This document shows, piece after piece, positions 18,632 to 28,878 of a stretch of 64,000 nucleotides of DNA. How positions within the stretch are numbered: the stretch's first letter is position 1; the number at the start of each line of letters is the position of its first letter. The notes below the pieces were generated by a model, which had not been told where the DNA came from, made no database searches, and saw only the letters and a program-made list of their open reading frames with translations. Both the position numbers and the translations under genes were made by a program. The stretch comes from Bacteroidota bacterium (GTDB lineage: Bacteria > Bacteroidota > Bacteroidia > Chitinophagales > Chitinophagaceae), in NCBI GenBank assembly GCA_947457075.1, contig CANGUG010000012.1, positions 1-64,000 on the forward strand. Direction: 5' to 3'.

Positions 18632-19904
18632 CCTTTTTATTGGTCTGTTCATTTTGAGTACTGTATGCGCACAAGACACCACTCAAAAAGTGGTAGCGGG
18701 TAGAAAAAATGACCAAAGTCAACTACATAAACCTTATGTGATATTGATTTCTGCCGATGGATTCAGAAGCGATTTTACTGAATTGTATAATGCTGAATTT
18801 TTAAAATCGGTTTCAAATATGGGGGTACGTGCTAAATTTATGACCCCTTCCTTTCCTTCTTTAACCTTCCCCAATCATTACACCCTTGTAACGGGTATGT
18901 ATCCATCCCACCATGGACTAGTTGATAACACTTATTTTGATAAAGCATTTGGCCAAGAATATAGAATGGGCAATACAAAGATTGTGGGAGATGGAAAATG
19001 GTATGGCGGTACGCCACTTTGGGTATTGGCTGAACAACAAAAAATGTTGTCTGCTAGTTTTTATTGGGTAGGATCGGAAGCGGCCATACAAAATACAAGA
19101 CCCACCTACTACTATGTGTACAATGAAAAAATTAATATTGCCAATAGAATTAATGCAGTGAAAGATTGGTTAAGTTTACCCGAGGAACAGCGACCACACA
19201 TGATTACTTTTTACATGCCTGAAGTGGATCATGAAGCACATACTTATGGCCCCAATGACCCACATGTAGCTGCTGCCGTTAAATTTGTAGATAGTAGTAT
19301 AAATGCATTACAAGCAACCCTAGCTACTTTGAATTTACCCATTAATTATATTTTTGTTTCAGATCATGGCATGACGAAAGTTGACAATGTCAATACCTTA
19401 AGTATGCCAAAAGCAATTGATACCGCTGCTTTTAGGGTGCCTTGGGGAGATGCGCTTATTCATTTATATGCAAAGGATTCATCTAAAGTGGAATCTACCT
19501 ATACTGCCCTTAAAAAAGATACTTCTATCTCTGTATATACATTAAACGAGACCCCCTATCATTGGCATTATTCAAAAGCAGATGACAAATACAATCGCAT
19601 TGGTGATTTAATTGTTGTTCCACATTTACCTAAAGTATTTAATTTTTCATCACGTAAAACTACACTAGGGAAACACGGATTTGATAATCATCATCCCGAT
19701 ATGCGCGCCAGTTTTATGGCTTGGGGACCAGCATTCAAAAAAGGATTAAATATTGAAGCATTTGAAAACGTAAATGTTTATCCAATTGTAGCAAAAATAT
19801 TAGGGTTGGAGTATGATGAAAATAGTATTGATGGAAAATTAAGCAATTTGCAATCAATTTTACAACCTATACCAACTACAATGAAGGCTGTCGAGTATCA
19901 TTAA
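18612..19904 (+). CDS. Alkaline-phosphatase-superfamily phosphodiesterase (NPP type)
   Basis: The 430-aa product has a signal peptide (MLKKLNSLFIGLFILSTVCAQ), so it is exported. It resembles nucleotide pyrophosphatase/phosphodiesterases: metal ligand in LISADGFRSD, the nucleophile Thr in FPSLTFPNHYTLVTGMYP, then PEVDHEAHTYGP, FVSDHGM and GKHGFDNHHPDM as the metal-binding Asp/His set. Substrates may be nucleotides or phospho-diesters. It overlaps the PAP2 gene by 20 nt, so the two exported phosphoester hydrolases are translated together. Its stop overlaps the convergent FISUMP stop by 4 nt. Confidence 0.92.
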   Translation: MLKKLNSLFIGLFILSTVCAQDTTQKVVAGRKNDQSQLHKPYVILISADGFRSDFTELYNAEFLKSVSNMGVRAKFMTPSFPSLTFPNHYTLVTGMYPSHHGLVDNTYFDKAFGQEYRMGNTKIVGDGKWYGGTPLWVLAEQQKMLSASFYWVGSEAAIQNTRPTYYYVYNEKINIANRINAVKDWLSLPEEQRPHMITFYMPEVDHEAHTYGPNDPHVAAAVKFVDSSINALQATLATLNLPINYIFVSDHGMTKVDNVNTLSMPKAIDTAAFRVPWGDALIHLYAKDSSKVESTYTALKKDTSISVYTLNETPYHWHYSKADDKYNRIGDLIVVPHLPKVFNFSSRKTTLGKHGFDNHHPDMRASFMAWGPAFKKGLNIEAFENVNVYPIVAKILGLEYDENSIDGKLSNLQSILQPIPTTMKAVEYH

Positions 19905-20542
19905 TCATGAATACACCTCACGGAGAAGCCCCCAATTTTTCCTTGCGCACTTTGAGCAAGGGTGGAGATACCATCTAATAATGACCAGGTGTAGGCATTT
20001 CCTGAACCTGGACTAACTTCGTTACTGGTCCAAAAATAAGTAGATCTACTTAAGTTGCTATAGCTAGAGGAACCCATATATCCCGTTCCAACTGCTTTAA
20101 ATCCATAAATATCGGTGCCGCCTCCATTAAGCCAATAAGTAAAGCCGGTTGCTTTAAGTTTATTCCCCGTTCCATTTCCTCCAATGGTTGTACTTAAAGT
20201 TGCAAATTCGGAACTAAGGGGTACATGCCAGTCAACAGGACAAACATTTCTTGGATCATTGATAGCATACCAATTGTAAAGTCTTCCGTAAATAGCATCA
20301 TTTGCTGCATTAAAATTGACGGAGCAGGAAGCGGGTGTGTTTAAACCTGCAAACGCGGAGGCTGAGGTATAATAGGGAATTGCTGTTCCATCCGAAAAAG
20401 TGGCTGATGATAAATTAACCAGTGCCCACAATTGGCCTCCAATAGTGCTTGGACCAATTAAAAATCCTTGCGGTACGACTTGAGCAACCACAGAAATAGG
20501 AATATAAAAAATAAAGAAAAGAATGATTATATTTTTTTTCAT
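19901..20542 (-). CDS. FISUMP-domain secreted protein
   Basis: The start chosen is the ATG at 20542 (MKKNIIILFF), which gives a clean signal peptide ending near VVAQ and 213 aa. The body matches the Fibrobacter succinogenes major paralogous (FISUMP) domain: NAANDAIYGRLYNWYAIND, VCPVDWHVPLSSEFATL, FKAVGTGYM, TYFWTSNE, and a C-terminal GGFSVRCIHD. FISUMP proteins are surface proteins of unknown biochemical role. The fibre gene stop and this ATG form TAAGATG, one base apart, so the two are translationally coupled and may form one surface structure. Confidence 0.88.
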   Translation of the reverse strand: MKKNIIILFFIFYIPISVVAQVVPQGFLIGPSTIGGQLWALVNLSSATFSDGTAIPYYTSASAFAGLNTPASCSVNFNAANDAIYGRLYNWYAINDPRNVCPVDWHVPLSSEFATLSTTIGGNGTGNKLKATGFTYWLNGGGTDIYGFKAVGTGYMGSSSYSNLSRSTYFWTSNEVSPGSGNAYTWSLLDGISTLAQSAQGKIGGFSVRCIHD

Positions 20543-20543
20543 C

Positions 20544-23500
20544 TTAAAAATTTTGAACAATGGTGGTATAGTAAGTTGTCCCGTCGTAAATTAAAGTGAC
20601 AATGTCTAATTTGTTGGGTGTATTTGTTAAACTAGGAACAACTCCTCCAGCCCATTTCCATGTAAGTGGAAAAGTAACATCACGAGTACCCGTTGCATCT
20701 TGTACAAATTTTATAAGATAGGTACCTGCCACCGGATTAGTAAGAGTAAGTGTAGTAATATTTAATCCCATAGTTACAGTGAATACATTGCCAGTACTTA
20801 AATCGATGGTGGTAGTTGCCGCTGCTGTGATTGCCGAGGGCATGGTTAATTTATATCTTTTAGCAGTGACATCCCCTGTAATCGTAATAGTAGTTGCAGA
20901 TGCATCTCCTAATACGGGAGTGACCAAACTTGGGCTTGTTGAACGAACTATATTTCCTGTCCCTGTGGTAGGTGCTGTTCCCAAAACCCCTGCAGCTGAA
21001 TTGGTTACTATTCCTGCAACACTTAAACCTGAAAAAGTAGCGCCCACAAATGAAGGGGATGTATTGGTTGCTACGGATTGTCCAATAGAAATAGTATTTC
21101 CACCTGTAAGAGTCACCCCTGTTCCTGCAGCAATGGCTGCTTGTTTGTTATTAAATAAATTCCAATCAGTGGAAGTTAAATAGCCTTGTGTACTTGTCGT
21201 TGCAGCAGTAAGGGAAATGGTATTAGCGGTTCTGGAAAGTGGGAGTGAAAAAATTAATGGGTTTTCAAAATCAGTTCCAGCAGTTGCTGCGGAAACCACG
21301 CCAGTCCCATTGGCTTTTAAAATACCTGTTATCGCACCGGCACCACCGCGATTCGCATCAATAACATTACCAAGCCAAGTGCCTGAAGTGATGGTACCCA
21401 CTGTACTAATGGCATTGGAACCAATGGCAGGTGAAGCACCAATGGTATTATAGGAAATTGTTTTAGCAACTGAACCATTAAAGGTGGTGGTATTTACCCC
21501 CCCTGCTCCACTATTATCAAAAGTAATGGGCGCACCCACTGTTGCATTAATTGTAATGTCTGCTGATCCATCAAAAGCAACTCCATTAATATTTTTAGGA
21601 GCAACTAATTTTGTTGCTGTCGAAGCATTTCCGGTGGTATTTTGATTAAGTGTAGGAATATCTGAGGCTAGAATTGACCTGAAAACGGGTGCTCCATTTG
21701 ATGCATTAGGGGCTGCATAAAAATATTTACTTGTCTGTGCTGCGAAAGGAAGGATAAAATCTGTTCCAGCGATGGCTGCACTTACATTACCAGTTCCATC
21801 TGCTTTTAATATTCCATTAGTAACTCCTGCACCTCCTTTACTTGCATCAATTACATTTGCCGACCAAGTACCCGTAGTGATGGTTCCTAAAGTAGTTATA
21901 CTTGTTGATCCCGCTACAGGTGAAGCGCCTATTGAATTATAAGAAATTGTTTTTGCGAGTGATCCATCAAAATTGACTGGACCTGTTAAACCAGTTCCTG
22001 TGGTATTAAAGATAACCGCATTAGCAACAGTAGAAGCAATGATAATATCTGTCGATCCATCAAATGCTACCCCATTAATATTTTTAGGAGCTGCCAATTT
22101 TGTTGCAGTAGCAGCATTACCTGTTGTGTTTTGGTTAAGCGTGGGTACGTCAGCCACTACGATGGATCTAAAACTAGGACTTGTATTTGGACCTGTTATT
22201 GGTCCTGCATAAAATGTATTAGCCGCTTGATTTGAAAAAGTACTCATTTTGTTGTTAAACATATTCCAGTCGGCCGCTGTTAAATAACCCGGGACAGCAG
22301 CAGTAGCAGCAGCCATAGAAATATCCCCACTACTTGGTGAATAGTTGATGGGGTTGGTTCCACTAATTGCATTTCGTACGCGCGTGTTGGTAAAATATAA
22401 ATTAGTTCCTTCTGCAATATCCGTAGTAGTAAGTGTAATATTACTTTCTGTACGGCCATTCACCGATGAAACCGCCGCCGGCATTAATAATTCTAACCAA
22501 TTTGTCAAATTAGTAGCGGGTAACCCGCTTAATACATAATTTTTACTATTGTCCGTTCTAATGGCTATACTTCCTACCACCGCAGCTGACAATGCCAGCA
22601 TTGCGGATTGACTAGTAACTACATAACCGCTTGAAAAAGAAATTGCGGGTATTTGCGAAGAAGGTATTTTACCATTAGCGTCCAAACTTGCTACCCCATT
22701 GATGGAAGCTTTTTGACTTAGATCAATTTTGTTATTAAATAAAGTCCAATCTGAATTTGTTAAATAGCCACTAGCCACAGCTGTAGCTTGTGGAATACTA
22801 ATCACATTGGCTACATTCATCAAAGGACTTGAAAAGGAAATTGGACTTTGAAAATCAGTTCCTGCATTTGCAACAGATACTACACCTAATCCGTTGGCTT
22901 TTAATAGGCCATTATTGGTACCTGCGCCTCCCACATTAGCCCCAATTACACTAGCTGACCAAGTACCCGTAGTAATGTTTCCGAGTGTTACTATATTGGT
23001 TGAACCCATCGAGGGAGCAGCCCCAATCGTATTGTAAGAAATGGTTTTAGCTGTAGCCCCATTAAATGAGGTAGGTGCACTCCCTCCGGCGCCAGCATCA
23101 TTAAATAATAATGCATTGGAAGTAGCAGCTGCAATGGTAATATCTGATACCCCATTAAATGCAATACCATTAATGTAAACCGTGTTGGCTAGAGCAGTTG
23201 CCGTATTAGCATTGCCTGTTGTATTTTGATTTAAAAGCGGGATATCACTCGCTTGCAATAACCTGAAAATTGGATTCCCATTGGTTGAATTAGGTGCTGC
23301 ATAAATGTATTTTGCAGTTTGAGATCCAAACGGACTCAAATAATCCGTTCCGGCTATTGCGGTACTCACTATCCCAGATCCATTGGCTTTCAACAAACCA
23401 TTATTGGTACCAGCGCCTCCATAATTCGCACCGATAATATTGGCAGCCCAGGTTCCGCTACTAATACTTCCCACTGTTGTAATTAAATTGGACCCAGTAC

Positions 23501-25247
23501 TAGGGGCCGCACCAATACTATTATAAGAAATTTCTGTTGCAATGGCACCATTAAAACTTTGACCAGGATTAATTCCAGTTCCAGTATTGCTGAATGTAAG
23601 CAAGTTAGTAGTAGAAGCGGTTAGGTTTGTAATGTCTGCAGAACCATCAAATAAAATATTATTCAAATACCTAGCTGTAGCTAATTTGGTTGCAGTAAAA
23701 GCATTACCTGTAGTACTTGCATTATTGTTGGGAATATCCCCTGCCACTAAATTTCTAAAGGCAGCTGGGCCAATACCACCACTGATTGGTCCAGCGAAAA
23801 CCATATTGGCATTTACATTTCCAGCGAGTCCTACCAATGTATAATCTGGGATATTAATTGTTTGTCCATTGATGGTTGCAGATCCTGTATTTCCATTATT
23901 GGTGATGGTGGTAATACTAGTATTCACGCCTGTTGTGAATCGGTCATAATCGGATTTGCTAATTAACCCTGCAGTTACAGCAGTGGCAGATGCCATAGGT
24001 ATATTTAACACATGTGTATTGCCTAAGGAAATCCAATTAGGCAACAATCCAATTGTTCCAGGTGTACCAAAATGCTGCACTTGCGCAGTGAGGCCATTAA
24101 AACTATATAACTGTGCATTATTTGTTAAATTCCCTAAGCCAAGTTTTGCTGGATTAATACCAAAGGCAATTTTTGCATCCGTAATCGCTGCATCTTGTAT
24201 TTTTTGAGTGCTAATAACATTATTTGCAATTAAAGGGGTTAAAGCATTACCAGTTAAGTCTCCAGCAAGCATGATAATCCCTTTATTAGTAGCAGTCGCA
24301 TCGGGCGCACCCGCAATGAGTGCTGCATCCACATAAGATTTAATAGATTTGACCGTTGGATATTTAGTGTCGTTAAAATCAGTTGTTAAATTCATATCTA
24401 CCGATTTATTGACTACATCTTCCTTTTGATTAATTCTAGCAGATAATGATAGGGTATCTTTAGCAAAACGATTATTCAACATATTGGCCGTATCCAATAC
24501 ATTTAATTTTAAATCCATTTTTGCATATAGGTAGCTTGTATCAAATGGAATGAACGCATTTCGATAAGGCAGCAACATTAAACTAGTATCAGTAAGGCTT
24601 AATTTATTGTTGATTCTATTAGATAAATGTATTGTATCAAATGTTTTAAGGGAAAGTTGATAAGGGGTAACATATTTATTACTATCTATATTGGAAATAG
24701 CCATTTTATAGGGCAATAACATACTAGCGGTGTCGCTCTTATTTAATTTAAGCTTCCAATTGGCAGTATCTAGGCTATTGTTTGTATTTAAAGAGTGAAT
24801 TGCATAGGGAACTACTCCAAATTCTACAGCACCTAAATCAACCCATTCTTTTGTATAATCCCAATTAATAGCTGGTGCGACGGGTGTGATTGAAATTTTT
24901 AGATGGAAAAAATATTTCCCTTTGTCCCACTGAATGGCATATATATCACTCACTCCTGTAAATCGACTACCCTTTCCAATGACAATATTAAAAATACCAA
25001 ATTCGTTGGTAGTTACTTCCTGGTGTTCCCCATATACCACGGTTGGATTGGTCAAACCATTCTCAATGGTACATTCAATATAAATTTTTCTGTTATTGGC
25101 CGCATTGTTTTCTCGATCCCTAGCAATTGCTTGAAAATTGATACCAGGATTCGCAGTTTGCGCATGTATGTTATGGGCAAAAAAGAGAAAAAGTATTAAA
25201 AAATGAACACTAATAAAATATTTTGTGCCTGATATTGACTTTGTCAT
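20544..25247 (-). CDS. Giant fibre-like repeat protein A
   Basis: The start at 25247 (MTKSISGTKYF) gives 1567 aa and a good signal peptide ending near IHAQ. Residues about 30-160 form a conserved head (NFQAIARDRENNA, INWDYTKEWVDLG, GVVPYAIHS) shared with the protein encoded at 29888. Then come xxSDTASML-type segments. A series of blocks follows, each with NQNTTGNA-TATKL, NINGVAFDGS, KTISYNSIGA, GTITTGTW and GGAG-NGILKA-GTG, resembling phage tail-fibre or beta-helix stalk repeats. At least four copies are seen (DNA near 23690, 23200, 22110 and 21630). The C-terminus ends in TYYTTIVQNF with no T9SS tail. Probably a surface or secreted fibre; the export route is unknown. Confidence 0.85.
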   Translation of the reverse strand: MTKSISGTKYFISVHFLILFLFFAHNIHAQTANPGINFQAIARDRENNAANNRKIYIECTIENGLTNPTVVYGEHQEVTTNEFGIFNIVIGKGSRFTGVSDIYAIQWDKGKYFFHLKISITPVAPAINWDYTKEWVDLGAVEFGVVPYAIHSLNTNNSLDTANWKLKLNKSDTASMLLPYKMAISNIDSNKYVTPYQLSLKTFDTIHLSNRINNKLSLTDTSLMLLPYRNAFIPFDTSYLYAKMDLKLNVLDTANMLNNRFAKDTLSLSARINQKEDVVNKSVDMNLTTDFNDTKYPTVKSIKSYVDAALIAGAPDATATNKGIIMLAGDLTGNALTPLIANNVISTQKIQDAAITDAKIAFGINPAKLGLGNLTNNAQLYSFNGLTAQVQHFGTPGTIGLLPNWISLGNTHVLNIPMASATAVTAGLISKSDYDRFTTGVNTSITTITNNGNTGSATINGQTINIPDYTLVGLAGNVNANMVFAGPISGGIGPAAFRNLVAGDIPNNNASTTGNAFTATKLATARYLNNILFDGSADITNLTASTTNLLTFSNTGTGINPGQSFNGAIATEISYNSIGAAPSTGSNLITTVGSISSGTWAANIIGANYGGAGTNNGLLKANGSGIVSTAIAGTDYLSPFGSQTAKYIYAAPNSTNGNPIFRLLQASDIPLLNQNTTGNANTATALANTVYINGIAFNGVSDITIAAATSNALLFNDAGAGGSAPTSFNGATAKTISYNTIGAAPSMGSTNIVTLGNITTGTWSASVIGANVGGAGTNNGLLKANGLGVVSVANAGTDFQSPISFSSPLMNVANVISIPQATAVASGYLTNSDWTLFNNKIDLSQKASINGVASLDANGKIPSSQIPAISFSSGYVVTSQSAMLALSAAVVGSIAIRTDNSKNYVLSGLPATNLTNWLELLMPAAVSSVNGRTESNITLTTTDIAEGTNLYFTNTRVRNAISGTNPINYSPSSGDISMAAATAAVPGYLTAADWNMFNNKMSTFSNQAANTFYAGPITGPNTSPSFRSIVVADVPTLNQNTTGNAATATKLAAPKNINGVAFDGSTDIIIASTVANAVIFNTTGTGLTGPVNFDGSLAKTISYNSIGASPVAGSTSITTLGTITTGTWSANVIDASKGGAGVTNGILKADGTGNVSAAIAGTDFILPFAAQTSKYFYAAPNASNGAPVFRSILASDIPTLNQNTTGNASTATKLVAPKNINGVAFDGSADITINATVGAPITFDNSGAGGVNTTTFNGSVAKTISYNTIGASPAIGSNAISTVGTITSGTWLGNVIDANRGGAGAITGILKANGTGVVSAATAGTDFENPLIFSLPLSRTANTISLTAATTSTQGYLTSTDWNLFNNKQAAIAAGTGVTLTGGNTISIGQSVATNTSPSFVGATFSGLSVAGIVTNSAAGVLGTAPTTGTGNIVRSTSPSLVTPVLGDASATTITITGDVTAKRYKLTMPSAITAAATTTIDLSTGNVFTVTMGLNITTLTLTNPVAGTYLIKFVQDATGTRDVTFPLTWKWAGGVVPSLTNTPNKLDIVTLIYDGTTYYTTIVQNF

Positions 25248-25493
25248 AGTGTTATTGGTTAATAGGTGGATAATCAATGATTTCAACTACAACAAATAAA
25301 CTAAACTTACTAGTGTTAATCAATGAGTCTTAAGCCTCATTTTAATGATCATATCCGTTTACTGTATTAACCTAAAAAGCAATACAGTATTGCATTTCCG
25401 ATAAATTCAATTAAAATAAATCAATGATTAGAATTGGAAAGAATATGTAAGTTATAAGATATAATAAATATATTGAGCGACTTAAAAGCTTGA
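25248..25493. promoter_or_regulatory. Divergent intergenic region with an 8-bp inverted repeat
   Basis: This 246-nt region separates the fibre A gene (minus) from the kinase gene (plus). It holds a perfect inverted repeat ACTGTATT (25361-25368) / AATACAGT (25381-25388), a candidate operator placed to act on both genes. No unambiguous -7 element was identified. It is very AT-rich. Confidence 0.45.
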
Positions 25494-27455
25494 ATGAACA
25501 TTAGTAAAACGTATATCTTCCTCTTATTCTTATCATTATCCTATCAATATAGTTTAGGGAATACGCCCAATGAAATAAAGAGTAAGAATACTAAAAATCT
25601 AAGTTCAGGTAAATTATTATTGATATCCTGGGATAGTATCAACAATATTGCTCCGAGTAAAATAAATATTATTAAGGAATGGGAATGGGAAATAAAATTT
25701 GAAAAAGAATATAATAAAGCCATTCGCAATAAAAACAATGAATTGGCATTTGAGTTAAGTATCCCACTGAGTTTTATCTACCATTCTGGTACTAAATTTT
25801 CAAAAGGCATCCCCTTATTACAAGAGATTGTAAAAAACAAAGCAAAGTTATCTAAGGAGGTTTATAAAAGTGTATTAATAAAGCTTGAGGAGGAATATCG
25901 GGCATCTAATGAAATGGAAGCCGCTATCTCGATAAGAAAAGAAAGAATTCTAAATAATTTTATCAATAACTATTGGGAAATTTATAAGGATTGTGGCTTA
26001 TACGAAGCAGCAAAAATTGACTTATTACAATTCGTACCTATACCTAATAAATATACCTTCTCACGTTTACAATATTATTTTTTATTAGGGGATTTATATA
26101 TGAAAATGAAAGCCTATGATAGTGCAAAATACATTTATGAAAAAGGCCTAAATGAAACAAGAAATACTAAAAAATACAACAATCTATCCAATACGCTGAA
26201 TAATGAAAAAATAATTTACTGGGAAACCTGTTTTATTGGCTATATCACTAAATGCAATGTGGAAAAAGGAAATTACTTAAATGCCATTGAAAATCTAAAA
26301 ATAGACATTAGCAATAGTTACGATAATCCAGATAATAAAATTATTAAAATGGTCACATTAAGTAAATGCTATACACAGCAAAAAGCATTTAATGATGCAA
26401 AGGCCTATTTAGATAGTGCCAGTTTATTATTTGAAGGTAAAATGTCAAAATCGCTAAAGCTTGAACTATTATTAAATTATGCCACTTATTTCAACGTAAT
26501 TAATAAAAATGACTCTTCTTTAATTTATTATAAAAAATACAATGAGTATAAGGACACTTTATACGATAGAATTCAAAAAAACCAATCCATTCTTTTGCTC
26601 GTTCAGCTAGAGGTGGGCAATAGAAGAACAGAGCTTTTAAAAAGTAACCAATCTTTGAATGATAGTAATAAAAAAAATAATAAACAAAAAAATGTATTAC
26701 TTATTCTTTTATTCTTTTTAATCATCTCCATCACCATTAGTACCGCTATTTATTTAAATAGTGTTGCTAATAATAAATCAAAAGTAAAAATTGAGGAACA
26801 AAATAAAATGATTAACGCGCATTCCGATAAAATGGAAGCCCAGTCAATTCATAATGAAACATTATTAAAAGAATTACACCATCGAGTAAAAAATAATCTA
26901 CAAGTAATGTATAGTTTACTTAATCTACAAAAAAGAAGAAATAAAGACAACGAAATTATTGAAACTTTATCCTCTATACAAAATAGGATTCAAACAATGG
27001 CATTGGTACATCAAAATTTATACAATAGCGGCGACTTTGAGCTAGTAGAAATTTTAACGTATATAAAAACATTAGCAGCCCACTTGGAAAGTATTTATAA
27101 AATAGATAAACATCAAATTGCAGTCAACTTTGATATTGATGAAAATTTAAAACTCCCTATTGAAACAGTCGTTGCCATTGGTTTAATTATCAACGAAGCG
27201 GTATCTAACTCATTTAAATATGCCTTTAAAAATAGTAAAATCATAGGTATTTTAACAATACAAATTACCTGTATAGAAAATGTTATTGAAGTAATGGTAA
27301 GTGACAATGGAGAAGGTTTACAAAAAGAAAGCAAAAAAGAAAAAAGCTTGGGTTTAAAACTTATTGACTTAATGTGTTTACAACTTAAAGCAACACATAT
27401 CATTGAATCCAACCATGGGGTTTCTCATCATATAAAATTTAATAAATTAAACTAA
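25494..27455 (+). CDS. TPR-containing sensor histidine kinase (HisKA_2 type)
   Basis: The 653-aa product has a signal sequence or anchor (IFLLFLSLSYQYSLG), a TPR-like helical sensor region (about residues 60-370), one membrane helix (NVLLILLFFLIISITISTAIYL), and a short coiled linker. The kinase core follows: a HisKA_2 box ELHHRVKNNLQV with probable phospho-acceptor His463, an N-box INEAVSNSFKYAF (from about residue 566), and the G-box VSDNGEGL. In this family the paired regulator is usually adjacent, and the next gene (1-nt overlap, TAATG) is a REC-LuxR protein. The kinase faces away from fibre A. Confidence 0.92.
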   Translation: MNISKTYIFLLFLSLSYQYSLGNTPNEIKSKNTKNLSSGKLLLISWDSINNIAPSKINIIKEWEWEIKFEKEYNKAIRNKNNELAFELSIPLSFIYHSGTKFSKGIPLLQEIVKNKAKLSKEVYKSVLIKLEEEYRASNEMEAAISIRKERILNNFINNYWEIYKDCGLYEAAKIDLLQFVPIPNKYTFSRLQYYFLLGDLYMKMKAYDSAKYIYEKGLNETRNTKKYNNLSNTLNNEKIIYWETCFIGYITKCNVEKGNYLNAIENLKIDISNSYDNPDNKIIKMVTLSKCYTQQKAFNDAKAYLDSASLLFEGKMSKSLKLELLLNYATYFNVINKNDSSLIYYKKYNEYKDTLYDRIQKNQSILLLVQLEVGNRRTELLKSNQSLNDSNKKNNKQKNVLLILLFFLIISITISTAIYLNSVANNKSKVKIEEQNKMINAHSDKMEAQSIHNETLLKELHHRVKNNLQVMYSLLNLQKRRNKDNEIIETLSSIQNRIQTMALVHQNLYNSGDFELVEILTYIKTLAAHLESIYKIDKHQIAVNFDIDENLKLPIETVVAIGLIINEAVSNSFKYAFKNSKIIGILTIQITCIENVIEVMVSDNGEGLQKESKKEKSLGLKLIDLMCLQLKATHIIESNHGVSHHIKFNKLN

Positions 27456-28045
27456 TGGAAAAAAGAATTTTACTACTTGAGGATGAAATTATCGTATCAC
27501 TTGATTTACAAGAAATTTTAGAAGCAGCGGGATACCTTGTAACTGTTACACATAATTTTCAGGACGCTATTGAAGCAGCTAAGAAGCAAAAGCCCCATTT
27601 AGCCATTTGTGATATTAATTTGGGTAATGGAAGCACAGGAATTGATTTTGCATTGGAGGCAAAGTTGCTTTTACCCAAATTGGAAGTCATTTATGTAACT
27701 GCTTTTAGCGATCACAAAATGGTTGAAATGGCAGATGCCTCTAATCCATTTAATTATATTGTTAAACCATGGAATGAGGAGCAAATTAAAGTAACAGTCA
27801 ATATGGCTTTCATGTTTCTAATGGAAAAGATGAAAAAGGATACTTTAATTCAAAGCTTAAGTATGTCCGAATACAAGATTCTAGACTTAATCGCTAAACA
27901 AAAAAAGAGTAAGGAAATCGCCGATTTATTATTCATTGCCGAGAAAACAGTACGCAATCATCGATACAATATCATCAAAAAACTACATCTTCCTAATGAT
28001 AACAATAGTTTATTAAAATGGGCCATTACCCATTTCAATAAATAA
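27455..28045 (+). CDS. Response regulator, REC + LuxR-type HTH
   Basis: This 196-aa protein has an N-terminal receiver domain with the acidic pair LLEDE, the phospho-acceptor Asp53 in ICDINLG, a conserved Thr in YVTAFSD, and Lys104 in YIVKPW. The C-terminal HTH (about residues 130-190) contains SEYKILDLIAKQKKSKEIAD and EKTVRNHRYNIIKKL, a LuxR/NarL-type DNA-binding domain. It overlaps the kinase gene by one base. Inferred targets are the flanking surface-protein genes, including the inverted repeat at 25361-25388, but this is untested. Confidence 0.94.
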   Translation: MEKRILLLEDEIIVSLDLQEILEAAGYLVTVTHNFQDAIEAAKKQKPHLAICDINLGNGSTGIDFALEAKLLLPKLEVIYVTAFSDHKMVEMADASNPFNYIVKPWNEEQIKVTVNMAFMFLMEKMKKDTLIQSLSMSEYKILDLIAKQKKSKEIADLLFIAEKTVRNHRYNIIKKLHLPNDNNSLLKWAITHFNK

Positions 28046-28154
28046 CCTGTAAATGGCAAAATTGAGGCATTAGCCCTATTCCTTGTGGCTACTATTCAGT
28101 GTATTTTGTACCAATTGAAATTATCAATCCTCACCTCAGTTAATCAGCCAATCA

Positions 28155-28868
28155 ATGCTACATAAATGTCTTTTTTCCTTCCTCCTCCTACTTATTTGCT
28201 GCTGTGAAAATCAAGCGTTCGCACAATCCAATGATGAACAAAAAAAAGAAAAAATCATTCATTTATTCAAGAAACGTGTTTACTTAATTACGGGCATGAA
28301 CTTTAATAAGCAAACCATTACATTGAATGATTATAGTTCTAGATTCAATTACGAATTAAATGATTATCAAAAAAACCTATATAAACCAGCTTATTTTTTA
28401 GGGATAAGATGGGAAAGCAAAGCTATTCATTCTCATAAATTCGCTTTCACTGCTATGTTGAGTAAAATATCAACTGGCAATAATTATGAAGATGCTAACA
28501 AACTACCTCCTTTTGTTACAAATTATTCAAAATTTTTAGCGGAAGATCAGTTTCTGATGCTGAACCTTTCGGCCTACTATAAACAATTAATACCCATTAG
28601 CGACACAAGTAGATATAAACTTTACTTTACAATTGGTCCAAGCTTAAATACCCGATTGTCTGAACAAAGCCCAGATAATTTAATTAATCATAATTATAGA
28701 AGGCATTATATAAGCGGTGATGGTGGCCTAGAATTTAACAACCATTCTTTTTATACATTATTCCTCCATTACAAACTTCCTTTAAGTTCTTTCACCAAAG
28801 AACCCATACATAGCAATTTAAATAGTATTCAAATGGGTGCTATGGTTAAACTTAATGATATCTTTTAA
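28155..28868 (+). CDS. Secreted protein, possible outer-membrane beta-barrel
   Basis: The 237-aa product has a signal peptide (MLHKCLFSFLLLLICCC, cleavage probably after QAFAQ). The rest alternates polar and aromatic/hydrophobic residues in the way of an outer-membrane barrel (RVYLITGMNF, AYFLGIRWESK, KLYFTIGPSL, FYTLFLHYKL) and ends in VKLNDIF with a terminal Phe, common for barrel proteins. No named family is recognised. It lies 110 nt after the response regulator and 10 nt before the next gene, so it may be part of one operon leading into fibre B. Confidence 0.72.
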   Translation: MLHKCLFSFLLLLICCCENQAFAQSNDEQKKEKIIHLFKKRVYLITGMNFNKQTITLNDYSSRFNYELNDYQKNLYKPAYFLGIRWESKAIHSHKFAFTAMLSKISTGNNYEDANKLPPFVTNYSKFLAEDQFLMLNLSAYYKQLIPISDTSRYKLYFTIGPSLNTRLSEQSPDNLINHNYRRHYISGDGGLEFNNHSFYTLFLHYKLPLSSFTKEPIHSNLNSIQMGAMVKLNDIF

Positions 28869-28878
28869 ATAGAAACAG

